Position numbers and translations under genes: made by a program. Below are positions 17,679 through 26,738 of a stretch of 64,000 nt of DNA, piece by piece. Below the pieces are notes generated by a model that saw only the letters and a list, made by a program, of their open reading frames with translations, was not told the origin of the DNA and made no database searches. The DNA is from Microbispora oryzae (lineage in GTDB: Bacteria; Actinomycetota; Actinomycetes; Streptosporangiales; Streptosporangiaceae), in assembly GCF_017896165.1 (NCBI RefSeq), contig NZ_JAFCNB010000012.1, forward strand, positions 62,001 to 126,000, given 5' to 3'. Each line of letters opens with the position of its first letter. Positions within the stretch are counted from its first letter, which is position 1.

Positions 17679-19148
17679 ATGGAGACGCGGTTGGGGCCGA
17701 CCCAGACGCGAACTGTCCCCACGGATGTTCCGCAGCGGAGATACGGCAGCATGGCGACGGCGGTCTACTTCAGGCTGCTCATGGCCGGAGATCTCGCGTG
17801 CTCGATCCTCGCGTTCTGCGTGGTCGAAGGGGCTCGCCTCGCGCTGGGTGCGTTCATCCCCATGGTGGATCTGTTCTTCGGCATCACTCTGACCATCCTG
17901 TGGCCGGGCGTCCTGGGCCTCGTCGGGAGCTACCGCAGGAGCGCGCACGGCGAGGGCACCGAGGAGTTCCGCGCGGTCGCCCAGGGCGGCTTCGGGCTGG
18001 TGGCGACCATCGCGATCGGTGCCTACGTCACGCAGACCACGGTGGCCAGAAGCTACGTGATGGCGATGGTGCCGCTCGCGACGTTGATCACGCTGGTGTT
18101 CCGTCACCGCATGCGCAAGCGGCTGCACCGGTCCCGCTCGCGCGGCGACTACCTGCGGCGTGTCGTGGCGGTGGGGCATGGCGCGGCGGTCCTCGACCTC
18201 GTCATGCAGTTGCGGCGGCAGCCGTACCACGGGATGCGGGTCGTCGCCGCGTGCCTGCCGAACCCGCAGGACCGGGGCCGGCGGCTCGACGTCGACGACG
18301 TGCCCGTGCTCGGCGACTTCGCCGACGTGGCGGCGGTCGTCGACAAGGTGTCCGCCGACGCGGTGGCCGTCCTGGCCTGCCCCGAGCTGGACGGGGCGGC
18401 GCTGCGCCGGCTCGCGTGGGGCATCGAGTCGAGAGGCGCGGAACTGTTCGTCGCCCCGGCGCTCATGGACGTCGCGGGTCCCAGGGTGAGCGTGCGACCG
18501 GTCGCCGGAATGCCGCTGCTCCATGTGCAGCACCCCGACCTCGACGGCGCGCGCCAGCTCGTGAAGAGCGCGTTCGACAGAGTGGTCGCGGCGGTCGCGC
18601 TGGCGGTCCTGGCGGTGCCGATGCTCGCCATCGCCGCCGCGATCCGCGTCACCAGCCCCGGGCCCGCGCTCTTCCGCCAGATCAGGGTCGGCCGGCACGG
18701 GCGGGAGTTCGAGGTGCTCAAGTTCCGCACGATGGTGGTGGACGCCGAGAAGATGCGGCAGGTGCTCCTTGACGACAACGAGTCGGACGGAGTGCTGTTC
18801 AAGATTAGGAACGATCCAAGGATCACCCGTGTGGGAGCGGTGCTGCGCCGCTACTCGCTCGACGAGTTCCCCCAGCTCATCAACGTGTTACGAGGCGAGA
18901 TGTCCCTGGTCGGCCCGCGGCCGCCGCTGCCGTCCGAGGTAGAGCAGTACGCCGTGGACGTGCGCCGCCGTCTCGTCGTCAAGCCCGGCATGACCGGTCT
19001 GTGGCAGGTCAGCGGCCGGTCCGATCTGTCCTGGGACGAGTCGGTCCGGCTTGATCTGCGCTATGTGGAGAACTGGTCGCTCATGCTCGACCTGCAGGTG
19101 CTCTGGAAGACCTGGTCGGCGGTCACGCGCGGCGACGGGGCGTACTGA
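17679..19148 (+). CDS. Polyprenyl-phosphate sugar-1-phosphate transferase (initiating glycosyltransferase)
   Basis: The 489-residue protein has about five N-terminal membrane helices and then a Rossmann-like middle (VVAVGHGAAVLDLV, VPVLGDFADV). The C-terminal bacterial sugar transferase domain has KSAFDRVVAAVAL, the KFRTMVVDAEKM segment, LRRYSLDEFPQLINVLRGEMSLVGPRPPLP and KPGMTGLWQVSGR. Such WbaP/CpsE-like enzymes move a hexose-1-phosphate onto undecaprenyl phosphate and start a surface-glycan repeat unit. The second sugar-transferase gene of the locus, WecG/TagA at 36378, acts later. It contains an in-frame TTA codon at 18888 (Leu404), rare in this DNA. rmlA follows with a 1-base gap. Confidence 0.93.
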   Translation: METRLGPTQTRTVPTDVPQRRYGSMATAVYFRLLMAGDLACSILAFCVVEGARLALGAFIPMVDLFFGITLTILWPGVLGLVGSYRRSAHGEGTEEFRAVAQGGFGLVATIAIGAYVTQTTVARSYVMAMVPLATLITLVFRHRMRKRLHRSRSRGDYLRRVVAVGHGAAVLDLVMQLRRQPYHGMRVVAACLPNPQDRGRRLDVDDVPVLGDFADVAAVVDKVSADAVAVLACPELDGAALRRLAWGIESRGAELFVAPALMDVAGPRVSVRPVAGMPLLHVQHPDLDGARQLVKSAFDRVVAAVALAVLAVPMLAIAAAIRVTSPGPALFRQIRVGRHGREFEVLKFRTMVVDAEKMRQVLLDDNESDGVLFKIRNDPRITRVGAVLRRYSLDEFPQLINVLRGEMSLVGPRPPLPSEVEQYAVDVRRRLVVKPGMTGLWQVSGRSDLSWDESVRLDLRYVENWSLMLDLQVLWKTWSAVTRGDGAY

Positions 19149-19149
19149 C

Positions 19150-20214
19150 GTGAAGGCTCTCGTCCTGGCGGGCGGTTCCGGCACCCGCCTGCGCCCCATC
19201 ACGCACACGCAGGCCAAGCAACTGGTGCCGGTGGCCAACAAACCGGTGCTCTTCTACGGCCTGGAGTCGATCGCGGCGGCCGGTATCCGTGAGGTGGGCA
19301 TCGTCGTCGGCGACACCCACGCCGAGATCGAGGCCGCGGTGGGCGACGGTTCGCGGTTCGGCCTGCAGGCCACCTACCTCCGCCAGGAGGCGCCGCTCGG
19401 GCTGGCGCACGCCGTGCTGATCGCGCGCGACTTTCTCGGCGACGACGACTTCGTCATGTACCTGGGCGACAACTTCATCGTGGGCGGGATCGAGGGACTG
19501 GTCGACCGCTTCCGCGCCCTGCGGCCGAGCGCGCAGATCATGCTGACCCGGGTGTCCGATCCCCGCCAGTTCGGCGTCGCGGAGATCGACGCGCACGGCC
19601 GGGTCGTACGGCTTGAGGAGAAGCCGCGCGAGCCCAAGAGCGACCTCGCCCTGGTCGGGGTCTACCTCTTCACCCCGGCGGTGCACGAGGCGGTCGCCGA
19701 GCTCAAGCCGTCGTGGCGGGGCGAACTGGAGATCACCGACGCCATCCAGTGGCTCATCGACGCCGGCCACGAGGTCGAGCCGTCGGTCATCTCGGGCTAC
19801 TGGAAGGACACCGGAAACGTCACCGACATGCTTGAGGTGAACCGGCTCGTGCTGGAGTCCCTTGAGCCCCGGAGCGACGGCGACGTCGAGGACTGCGAGC
19901 TCATCGGGCGGGTCGTGGTGGAGGCCGGAGCCTCGGTGCGCGACTCCCGCATCGTGGGCCCGGTCGTCATCGGAGCCGGGACCGTGGTCAGCGGCTCGTA
20001 CGTCGGGCCGTTCACCTCGATCGGCGCCGACTGCGTCATCGAGGGAAGCGAGATCGAATACTCGATCGTGCTGTCGCGCGCCTCCATCAGGGGGGTGCGC
20101 CGGATCGAGGCCTCGCTGATCGGGCACGACGTGGAGGTCACCCCGGCGCCGCACGCGCCGCGCGCTCACCGGCTCGTGCTGGGAGACCACAGCAAAGTGC
20201 AGATCATCTCATGA
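19150..20214 (+). CDS. rmlA: Glucose-1-phosphate thymidylyltransferase, long form
   Basis: The 354-residue enzyme makes dTDP-glucose from glucose-1-phosphate and dTTP. It has the nucleotidyltransferase start LAGGSGTRLRPIT with the pyrophosphorylase Arg, the YLGDNFIVGGI metal-binding strand, and EEKPREPKSD. A left-handed beta-helix C-terminus follows (IVGPVVIGAGTVVSGSYVGPFTSIGADCVIEGS, written here as a description). The helix makes it longer than the E. coli RmlA of about 290 residues and resembles StrD-type enzymes in actinomycetes. GTG 19150 starts one base after the previous stop. rmlB, rmlD and rmlC are in the same locus. Confidence 0.93.
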   Translation: MKALVLAGGSGTRLRPITHTQAKQLVPVANKPVLFYGLESIAAAGIREVGIVVGDTHAEIEAAVGDGSRFGLQATYLRQEAPLGLAHAVLIARDFLGDDDFVMYLGDNFIVGGIEGLVDRFRALRPSAQIMLTRVSDPRQFGVAEIDAHGRVVRLEEKPREPKSDLALVGVYLFTPAVHEAVAELKPSWRGELEITDAIQWLIDAGHEVEPSVISGYWKDTGNVTDMLEVNRLVLESLEPRSDGDVEDCELIGRVVVEAGASVRDSRIVGPVVIGAGTVVSGSYVGPFTSIGADCVIEGSEIEYSIVLSRASIRGVRRIEASLIGHDVEVTPAPHAPRAHRLVLGDHSKVQIIS

Positions 20215-20360
20215 GCCCGCATCTCGCGCCGGGGGGCGTGGCCGGGACCCCGCCCCCCGTGCGCGGGCCGTCAGGTGTGGCAGGAAAGCGGGCCGGTCAC
20301 GTGGATCCGGATACCGCCGGTGACGATCGGGATGAACGCGGGCCCGCCGTCCCGCGCGCT

Positions 20361-21341
20361 TCAGGGCGCCGACGACGGGCGCATGGCCGGGCTGGGGGCC
20401 GTTGTCGGCTCCGCGGAGGGTCCGGCAGGCGACGCGCCGACGGACGGCTCGGTGAACGGGTCGGTGAACGGGTCGGTGGACTGGGGAACGGAAGGGTCCA
20501 GGAACGGGTCAAGGGAGGGCTCGGCATAGGGCTCGTCACTGGGATCCGGCGACAGGCGTGGAGCGGACGGCCGGAGGCTCGGCGTGACCTCGGCGACTTC
20601 GCCGGACGGGCTCGCCGAGGCGACCGGACCCGTGCCTGGACCCGTGGCCGGGGCGGGCCGCCTCTCCAGCCAGCGATAGATGGGACCGACGTAGTAGTTG
20701 TAGTCCTTCGGGTTCCACCGCTTCGGGAAGCGGCTCGCGCCGTAGGAGTAGACGCCCACGCGGCGGGCCGCCGTGCTGAGCGGCCCCGACCGCAGCGTCC
20801 TGCTCGACGGGCGGCCGACGTACGTGCCGTGCTCGCTGTGGTAGGAGACGGTGTAGACCTTGCCGGCCTCCACCGGCACGGCCTTGCCGAAGCGGGCCTC
20901 CTGCCAGCCGGACCGGCTCTCGCCCTCGAACGCCACCGTGGCGAGGCGCGTCCCTCTGGAGCTCCACAGAGTTCCCGTGTGGGTGCCCTGCTCGCCCCGC
21001 GCCTTGAAGAAGCGCACGCCGGTCACCCAGCCGTCCTCGGCCGCGGTGAAGCGGGTGCCGAGCTCGACCGGGGCCCGGTCCACGTGGACGGGCGGGCCGG
21101 ACCGGTCGCCCGCGGACCACAGGCTGGTCTCCCTGGCCTGGAGCGTCATCCGCGGCTGGGCGACGGGCGTGGGCGCGGGAGCGGAGCCTCCGGTGAACCG
21201 GGCCGCGACGAATATCGCGGGGATCGCCGCCGCGACGAGCGCGGTCGCGACCAGCAGGGCCGGACGCGGGCGCGCCAGGCGCCGGAGCGCGCGGGCGTAT
21301 CCGGATCTCGCTCCGTGGCGTGGGTGTTTGATGGGGGCCAT
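20361..21341 (-). CDS. DUF4082 secreted/membrane-anchored protein with acidic Pro-rich tail
   Basis: The 326-residue protein has a cationic N-terminus and one membrane segment (LLVATALVAAAIPAIFVAARF). A DUF4082 beta-sandwich domain follows: PVELGTRFTAAEDGWVTGVRFFK, then HTGTLWSSRGTRLATVAFEGES and GWQEARFGKAVPVEAGKVYTVSYHSEHG. DUF4082 occurs in extracellular glycan-binding and glycosidase-associated proteins. The last 70 residues are acidic and repetitive (DPFTDPFTEP) and contain a tandem 12-base DNA repeat. It lies on the opposite strand inside the glycan locus, between rmlA and rmlB, so it has its own promoter shared with rmlB. A role in surface attachment or glycan binding is inferred. Confidence 0.78.
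   Translation of the reverse strand: MAPIKHPRHGARSGYARALRRLARPRPALLVATALVAAAIPAIFVAARFTGGSAPAPTPVAQPRMTLQARETSLWSAGDRSGPPVHVDRAPVELGTRFTAAEDGWVTGVRFFKARGEQGTHTGTLWSSRGTRLATVAFEGESRSGWQEARFGKAVPVEAGKVYTVSYHSEHGTYVGRPSSRTLRSGPLSTAARRVGVYSYGASRFPKRWNPKDYNYYVGPIYRWLERRPAPATGPGTGPVASASPSGEVAEVTPSLRPSAPRLSPDPSDEPYAEPSLDPFLDPSVPQSTDPFTDPFTEPSVGASPAGPSAEPTTAPSPAMRPSSAP
20449..20484. repeat. Tandem 12-base repeat in the DUF4082 gene
   Basis: TCGGTGAACGGG occurs at 20449-20460 and 20461-20472, and a third, diverged copy (TCGGTGGACTGG) follows at 20473-20484. On the coding strand it encodes the acidic Pro/Phe repeat of the C-terminal tail. Copy number may vary between strains by slippage. Confidence 0.8.
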
Positions 21342-21571
21342 ATCTCCGACCTCCGCGCCGAGACGCTGGGCTCGTCCTTCTGTCCTTGCCGTTCCACTGC
21401 CGGGGGCTATTGTGACGCGTGAGGTGACGACCCCGCATCAAATCGGCGATACCTCGTCTTTTATTCACTCGGACCAGGCCTTTGGCGTGCCGATTTCCCC
21501 GCTGAAACGCCATGCATTTCCCCCTTATTGCTACTTGTGCTAAAAGCCGTTCAAATCTGGAGATTTCTGAC
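21342..21571. promoter_or_regulatory. Divergent promoter region, DUF4082 gene and rmlB
   Basis: This 230-base gap is clearly AT-richer than the genes around it, especially 21440-21560, and separates divergent genes. It probably holds both promoters. GGAG at 21559-21562 is a ribosome binding site for rmlB. I see no strong palindrome. Confidence 0.45.
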
Positions 21572-22540
21572 GTGAGGTTATTGATCACCGGTGGGGCCGG
21601 TTTCATCGGCTCCGAGTACGTGAGGACCGTGCTCACCGGTGGATATCCCCCCTTCGCCGGAGCGCGGGTGACGGTGCTCGACCGGCTCACCTACGCGGGA
21701 AACATGGCCAATCTCGCCCCCGTCGAGGGCGGTTACGACTTCGTCCAGGGCGACGTCTGCGACGCGGAACTGCTCCGCGACGTGGTGCCCGGTCATGACA
21801 TAGTGATCAATTTCGCCGCCGAGTCCCACGTCGACAGGTCGATCGACGGAGCGGCCGAATTCGTGCGCACGAATGTCCTGGGCGTGCAGACCCTTCTCGA
21901 CGCCTGTCTCGACGCCGGCGTGCGCAAGGTTGTGCAGGTGTCCACCGACGAGGTCTACGGCTCGATCGACACCGGCTCATGGGACGAGAGCGCTCCGCCG
22001 GCCCCGCGTTCGCCCTACTCGGCCGCCAAGGCCGGAGGCGACATGCTGGCCAGGGCGTACGCCGTCACCCACGGGCTGCCGGTGTCGATCACCCGGTGCG
22101 GCAACAACTACGGGCCGTACCAATATCCCGAGAAGGTCATCCCGCTGTTCGTCACCAACCTCATCGAGGGCCGCCGGGTCCCGCTCTACGGCGACGGAGG
22201 GAACGTCCGCGACTGGATCCACGTGGCCGACCACTGCCGGGGCATCCAGCGCGTCGCCGAGGTGGGGGAGCCCGGCGCGGTCTACCACATCGCCGGGACG
22301 GCCGAGCTGTCCAACCTGGAGCTCACCGAGCGGCTGCTCGCCGCGTTCGACGCGGGCTGGGACCGGGTCGAACGGGTGGCGGACCGTAAGGGGCACGACC
22401 GGCGCTACTCGCTCGACGACCGGAAGTTGCGCGCCCTGGGGTACGCCCCCGAGATCGCCTTCGAGCAGGGCCTGGCTGAGACCATCGGCTGGTACGTCGA
22501 CAACCCCCAGTGGTGGAAGCCGTTGCGGGCGCGCGCATGA
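21572..22540 (+). CDS. rmlB: dTDP-glucose 4,6-dehydratase
   Basis: The 322-residue short-chain dehydratase has NAD-binding GGAGFIG (residues 7-13), the catalytic region STDEVYGS (Thr, Asp, Glu as in dTDP-glucose 4,6-dehydratases) and YSAAKAGGD (catalytic Tyr and Lys). It makes dTDP-4-keto-6-deoxyglucose, the branch point for L-rhamnose. It is a little short for the family because its N-terminus is compact. GTG 21572 is supported by GGAG upstream. Codon 3 is TTA (21578), a candidate site of bldA control. It overlaps rmlD by ATGA. Confidence 0.94.
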   Translation: MRLLITGGAGFIGSEYVRTVLTGGYPPFAGARVTVLDRLTYAGNMANLAPVEGGYDFVQGDVCDAELLRDVVPGHDIVINFAAESHVDRSIDGAAEFVRTNVLGVQTLLDACLDAGVRKVVQVSTDEVYGSIDTGSWDESAPPAPRSPYSAAKAGGDMLARAYAVTHGLPVSITRCGNNYGPYQYPEKVIPLFVTNLIEGRRVPLYGDGGNVRDWIHVADHCRGIQRVAEVGEPGAVYHIAGTAELSNLELTERLLAAFDAGWDRVERVADRKGHDRRYSLDDRKLRALGYAPEIAFEQGLAETIGWYVDNPQWWKPLRARA

Positions 22541-23385
22541 AATGGATGGTGACAGGCGCCAGGGGCATGCTCGGCGCCGACGTCGTGACGGCCCTGAGCG
22601 TCGTGCCGGGTGAGGACGCCACCGGTTTCGGGCGCGACCTCGACGTCACCGACGGCCGGGCCGTGGAGGAGGCCCTGGACGCCCTCGCCCCCGACGTCGT
22701 GGTCAACTGCGCCGCCTGGACCGACGTCGACGGCGCGGAGGCCCGTCCGGACGACGCCATGGAGGCCAACGGCCGCGCGGTCGAGGGCCTCGCGCCGGCC
22801 TGCGCCAAGCGGGGCGTGCGGCTCATCCACGTCTCGACCGACTACGTCTTCGACGGCACCGGCAGCGAGCCGTACGGCGAGGACGCCCCGGTGGGCCCGA
22901 TCAACGCGTACGGGCGGTCGAAGCTGGCGGGGGAGCGGGCCGCGCTCGCGTACGGTCACACGGTCGTGCGGACGGCCTGGCTCTACGGGACCAGGGGCCG
23001 GAGCTTCCCGGCCACGATGATCCGCCTGGCGGCCGAACGGGAGACCGTGCCGGTGGTCACCGACCAGACGGGCCAGCCGACCTGGTCCGCCGACCTCGCC
23101 GCCCGGCTGGTCGCGCTGGGCCTCTCGGACGCGCCCGGCGGGGTCTACCACGGCACGAACGCTGGCCGGGCGACCTGGTACGAGCTCGCCCGCGAGGTCT
23201 TCACGCTGCTCGGCGCCGACCCCGGCAGGGTCGTCCCCACCACGAGCGCCGCCTTCACCCGGCCCGCCCCGCGTCCGGCGTGGAGCGTGCTGGGGCACGG
23301 CCGCTGGGCGGAGGCCGGCCTGCCGCCGATGCGGCACTGGCGGGAGGCCCTGCGGGCGGCCTGGCCCTACCTCAGCGTGTCGTAG
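22537..23385 (+). CDS. rmlD: dTDP-4-dehydrorhamnose reductase
   Basis: The 282-residue reductase has GARGMLGAD for NADPH binding, VVNCAAWTDVDGAE, HVSTDYVFDGTG, and the YGRSKLAGE motif with catalytic Tyr and Lys. It reduces dTDP-4-keto-L-rhamnose, the last step to dTDP-L-rhamnose. ATG 22537 overlaps the rmlB stop. Its 3' end overlaps the convergent rmlC by 19 bases. Confidence 0.93.
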   Translation: MKWMVTGARGMLGADVVTALSVVPGEDATGFGRDLDVTDGRAVEEALDALAPDVVVNCAAWTDVDGAEARPDDAMEANGRAVEGLAPACAKRGVRLIHVSTDYVFDGTGSEPYGEDAPVGPINAYGRSKLAGERAALAYGHTVVRTAWLYGTRGRSFPATMIRLAAERETVPVVTDQTGQPTWSADLAARLVALGLSDAPGGVYHGTNAGRATWYELAREVFTLLGADPGRVVPTTSAAFTRPAPRPAWSVLGHGRWAEAGLPPMRHWREALRAAWPYLSVS

Positions 23386-23957
23386 AAGGCGAGGCAGGCG
23401 TCATGGTCCGGCAGCAGTCCCGTCTCCCTCGCCTCCTTGAGCGAGGGGGCGGCCGCGTCCTTGGCCGACAGGATCGGCTCGACGTCCGCGGGCCACTCGA
23501 TCCCCAGGTCGGGATCGAGGGGGTGGACGCCGTGCTCCCTGCCCGGCGCGTACGGCCGGGAGCAGAGGTAGACCACCGTGGCCATCTCGCTCAACGCGAG
23601 GAAGCCGTGGCCCAGCCCTTCCGCGAGGTAGACGCCCCGCCGGTCGGCGTCGTCGAGCAGCACGGTCTCCCAGGCGCCGAACGTGGGGGAGCCGACTCTG
23701 AGGTCGACGACGACGTCGAGCACGCTCCCGGCGACGCAGGTGACGTACTTGGCCTGCCCCGGTGGGACGTCGGCGAAGTGGATCCCGCGCAGCGAGCCCT
23801 TCCGGGAGACCGAGCAGTTGACCTGCGCGAGGTCGAGCGTGTGCCCGGCGGCCTCCCGCAGGTCGGCGGACCTGAAGGATTCGAGGAACGCGCCGCGCTC
23901 GTCGGCGTGGATGCGGGGGGTGTGGCACCAGGCCCCGGCGATGCTGAGCCGATCCAT
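23367..23957 (-). CDS. rmlC: dTDP-4-dehydrorhamnose 3,5-epimerase
   Basis: The 196-residue cupin has the RmlC core: DERGAFLESFR, NCSVSRKGSLRGIHF with catalytic His, QAKYVTCVAGSVLDVVVDLR, and LAEGLGHGFLALSEMATVVYLCS with the C-terminal Tyr region. It epimerises C3 and C5 of dTDP-4-keto-6-deoxyglucose. ATG 23957 is the family-like start. It is read opposite to rmlB and rmlD, so the rhamnose genes form two units meeting tail to tail. A second RmlC-like protein is encoded at 35740. Confidence 0.9.
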   Translation of the reverse strand: MDRLSIAGAWCHTPRIHADERGAFLESFRSADLREAAGHTLDLAQVNCSVSRKGSLRGIHFADVPPGQAKYVTCVAGSVLDVVVDLRVGSPTFGAWETVLLDDADRRGVYLAEGLGHGFLALSEMATVVYLCSRPYAPGREHGVHPLDPDLGIEWPADVEPILSAKDAAAPSLKEARETGLLPDHDACLAFYDTLR

Positions 23958-23964
23958 GGACGAA

Positions 23965-23983
23965 GCATCGCATATGCCGATGC
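23965..23983. promoter_or_regulatory. Inverted repeat just upstream of rmlC
   Basis: GCATCG and CGATGC flank the 7-base centre CATATGC. It is 8 bases upstream of the rmlC start, in the gap shared with the divergent methyltransferase gene. The position fits an operator or a leader hairpin; function is inferred. Confidence 0.4.
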
Positions 23984-24082
23984 GGCTCGATTCCTTCCTG
24001 TTAATGATTGCGTTCATGGCAACCGGCCGTGGACCCCGCACGTCTTTTCCGACGGCAACCGATGTGGTGAGGGAGCAAATTG

Positions 24083-25309
24083 ATGACAACGTGCCGGTTA
24101 TGCGGGTCCGCGGCGCTCGCGAGCGTCGTCGACCTCGGCGCGACACCCCCCTGCGAGCGGTTCCTGACGCGTGAGCAGCTCGACGAACCGGAAACCACCT
24201 ACCCCCTGCATCTGCGCCTGTGCACCGACTGCTATCTGGCCCAGATCCCTCCGCTGATCACTCCTGAGGACACGTTCACCGAGTACGCGTACTTCTCGTC
24301 GTACTCGACGTCCTGGGTGGAGCACGCCCGCCGGTTCGTGGCCGGCGCGTCGGAGCGCCTGGGGCTGTCGGCGGGCTCGTTCGTCGTCGAGGTGGCCAGC
24401 AACGACGGCTACCTGCTGCGCCACGTCGTGGAACGCGGGATCCGCTGCCTCGGCATCGAGCCGTCGGCCAACGTCGGCCAGGCGGCGAAGGACGCCGGGG
24501 TGCCGACCCTCACGGCCTTCCTCTCCCCGGAGACCGGCGCCGCCGTACGGGAGGAGCACGGCCCGGCCGATCTCGTCGTCGCCAACAACGTGTACGCCCA
24601 CATCCCCGACGTCATCGGCTTCACCCGGGGGCTGCGGGCCCTGGTGGCCGACGACGGCTGGGTGTCGATCGAGGTGCAGCACCTGCTCACCCTCATCGAG
24701 AGCACGCAGTACGACACCGTCTACCACGAGCACTTCCAGTACTACACGGTCGCGTCGGCGCAGCGGGCCCTGGCGAGCGGCGGGCTGGCCCTGGTGGACG
24801 TGGAGTCGCTGCCGACCCACGGCGGTTCGATCCGGCTGTGGGCGCGACCGGCCGAGGCGGCGGGGGAGCCGGGCCCGCGGGTGGCCGACCTGCTGGCCAG
24901 GGAGAAGGCCGCGGGCCTGCACGAGCTGTCCGGGTACGCCGAGTTCGCCGCCCGGGTGGCCCGGGTGCGGCGCGACCTGCTGTCCTTCCTCATCCGGGCG
25001 GCCGAGGAGGGCCGGACGGTCGTCGGCTACGGCGCGCCCGGCAAGGGGAACACGCTGCTCAACCACTGCGGTGTCCGCCCCGACCTGCTGGCGTACACCG
25101 TGGACCGGAACCCGTACAAGCACGGCAGGTTCACTCCCGGCACCCGCATCCCCATCCTGCCGCCGGAGCGGATCGAGCAGGACCGGCCCGACTACGTGCT
25201 CGTGCTTCCGTGGAACCTCCGCGCGGAGATCACCGAGCAGCTCGCCTACGTCCGCGACTGGGGAGGCAGCCTGGTCTTCCCCATCCCCCGGCTGGAGGTC
25301 GTCTCGTGA
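24083..25309 (+). CDS. NDP-sugar C-methyltransferase-type SAM enzyme
   Basis: The 408-residue protein has the three-part layout of sugar C-methyltransferases (TylC3, NovU, EvaC type). It has an N-terminal zinc-binding motif CRLCGS with CTDCYLAQ further on, a SAM domain with VVEVASNDGYLLRHV, and a C-terminal domain with GYGAPGKGNTLLN. Substrates in this family are nucleotide-linked keto-sugars. ATG 24083 has GGGAG upstream. Codon 6 is TTA (24098), possibly bldA-controlled. It leads a coupled operon with a nucleotidyltransferase, PIG-L and epimerase. The exact sugar is unknown. Confidence 0.88.
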   Translation: MTTCRLCGSAALASVVDLGATPPCERFLTREQLDEPETTYPLHLRLCTDCYLAQIPPLITPEDTFTEYAYFSSYSTSWVEHARRFVAGASERLGLSAGSFVVEVASNDGYLLRHVVERGIRCLGIEPSANVGQAAKDAGVPTLTAFLSPETGAAVREEHGPADLVVANNVYAHIPDVIGFTRGLRALVADDGWVSIEVQHLLTLIESTQYDTVYHEHFQYYTVASAQRALASGGLALVDVESLPTHGGSIRLWARPAEAAGEPGPRVADLLAREKAAGLHELSGYAEFAARVARVRRDLLSFLIRAAEEGRTVVGYGAPGKGNTLLNHCGVRPDLLAYTVDRNPYKHGRFTPGTRIPILPPERIEQDRPDYVLVLPWNLRAEITEQLAYVRDWGGSLVFPIPRLEVVS

Positions 25310-26085
25310 AAGTCGTCCTCTTCTGCGGCGGCTACGGCACCCGCATGCGCACCGGCACCGCCGGCGACGTCCCCAAGCCCATGCAGCTCGTCGGGCCGAG
25401 GCCGCTGATCTGGCATGTGATGCGCTACTACGCCCACTTCGGGCACACCGAGTTCATCCTGTGCCTGGGGTACGGCTCCCACCACATCAAGGACTTCTTC
25501 CTCAACTACCAGGAGACGACGTCCAACGACTTCGTCCTGCGCGCCGGCCGGGTCGAGCTGCTGTCGACCGACATCTCCGACTGGTCGATCTCGTTCGTCC
25601 AGACCGGCATCGACTCGCCCATCGGTGAGCGGCTGCGGCGGGTCAGGGACCACATCGGCGGCGACGAGATGTTCCTGGCAAACTACGCCGACGTGCTGAC
25701 CGACGCCCCGCTGCCCGACATGATCGACAGGCTCACCGCCTCCGACGCCGGGGCGCTGATGATGGCCGTCCCGCCGGCGGAGACGTTCCACTGCATCGAG
25801 CTGGGCGAGTCGGGCAAGGTCGGTGGCATCACGCCGGTCAGCGAGATGCCGCTGTGGGTCAACGGCGGCTACTTCGTGCTCCGCCAGGAGATCTTCGACC
25901 ACATCCCCGAGGGCGGCGACCTGGTGGCCGACGGCTGCGCCGAGCTGGCCAAGCAGGACCGGCTGCTGGCCTATTCGTACCGCGGCTACTGGCGGCCCAC
26001 CGACACCGTGAAGGAGCGGGTCGCCCTCGACGAGGCGTACTCCCGCGGCGAGCGGCCGTGGGCGCTGTGGGAGCGGGCCTCGTGA
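25306..26085 (+). CDS. Sugar-1-phosphate nucleotidyltransferase, RfbF-like (CDP-glucose type)
   Basis: The 259-residue protein begins KVVLFCGGYGTRMR, the nucleotidyltransferase P-loop-like motif. It continues with PKPMQLVGPRPLIWHVMRYYAHFG and ends with YRGYWRPTDTVKERVALDEAY, typical of glucose-1-phosphate cytidylyltransferases. No CDP-glucose 4,6-dehydratase is nearby, so the product may be another CDP-sugar or the sugar may be elaborated differently. GTG 25306 overlaps the methyltransferase stop. PIG-L follows with another overlap. Confidence 0.85.
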   Translation: MKVVLFCGGYGTRMRTGTAGDVPKPMQLVGPRPLIWHVMRYYAHFGHTEFILCLGYGSHHIKDFFLNYQETTSNDFVLRAGRVELLSTDISDWSISFVQTGIDSPIGERLRRVRDHIGGDEMFLANYADVLTDAPLPDMIDRLTASDAGALMMAVPPAETFHCIELGESGKVGGITPVSEMPLWVNGGYFVLRQEIFDHIPEGGDLVADGCAELAKQDRLLAYSYRGYWRPTDTVKERVALDEAYSRGERPWALWERAS

Positions 26086-26732
26086 TCGGGCTCGCACCGG
26101 CCCGGCTGGAGCGGGTCGCCGCGCTCGCCGCCCACTGCGACGACCTGCCGATCGGCGCCGGGGGCACCCTGCTCACCCTGTGCCGGGCCCGGCCGGGCAT
26201 CCGGGTCGACGCGCTGGTGCTGTCGGGCGGGGGCACCGAGCGCGAGGACGAGGAACGGGCCGCCCTCGCCGCCTTCTGCCCCGGCGCCGACCTGCGGGTC
26301 ACCGTGCGCAAGCTGCCCGACGGCCGGCTGCCCGCACACTGGGACGAGGCGAAGGAGGCGGTCGAGGAGTTGCGCGCCGCCACCGACCCCGACCTGGTGC
26401 TCGGCCCCTGGCAGGGGGACGCCCATCAGGATCACCGGGGGCTCGCCCGGCTCGTGACCACGGCGTTCCGCGACCATCTCGCCCTGGGCTACGAGATCGC
26501 CAAATGGGACGGCGACCTCGGCAGGCCCTCGGCCTACCAGCCGCTCGCCCCGGAGGTCGCCTCGGCCAAAGCGGACCTGCTGCTGGAGCACTACCCCTCC
26601 CAGCGGGCCAAGCCGTGGTACGACCGCGAGGCGTTCCTCGGCCTGGCCCGCCTGCGCGGGATCGAGTGCCACGCCCGGTACGCCGAGGCGTTCCACCTCT
26701 CCAAGCTCACCCTTGACCTGTCAGGAGGCTGA
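26082..26732 (+). CDS. PIG-L/LmbE-family deacetylase
   Basis: The 216-residue protein has the zinc site AHCDDLPIGAGG (His18, Asp20, Asp21; the usual Pro is Cys) and the second histidine pair in GPWQGDAHQDHRG. The family removes acetyl groups from N-acetyl sugars such as GlcNAc-inositol. In this operon it probably acts on a sugar made by the flanking enzymes, which would imply an aminosugar intermediate. GTG 26082 overlaps the previous stop by four bases. Confidence 0.86.
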   Translation: MIGLAPARLERVAALAAHCDDLPIGAGGTLLTLCRARPGIRVDALVLSGGGTEREDEERAALAAFCPGADLRVTVRKLPDGRLPAHWDEAKEAVEELRAATDPDLVLGPWQGDAHQDHRGLARLVTTAFRDHLALGYEIAKWDGDLGRPSAYQPLAPEVASAKADLLLEHYPSQRAKPWYDREAFLGLARLRGIECHARYAEAFHLSKLTLDLSGG

Positions 26733-26738
26733 CCCGAC

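Noticed and set aside
20449-20484. Tandem repeat as CRISPR-like
   Set aside because: Units are 12 bases with no spacers and lie inside a coding frame encoding an acidic Pro/Phe repeat.
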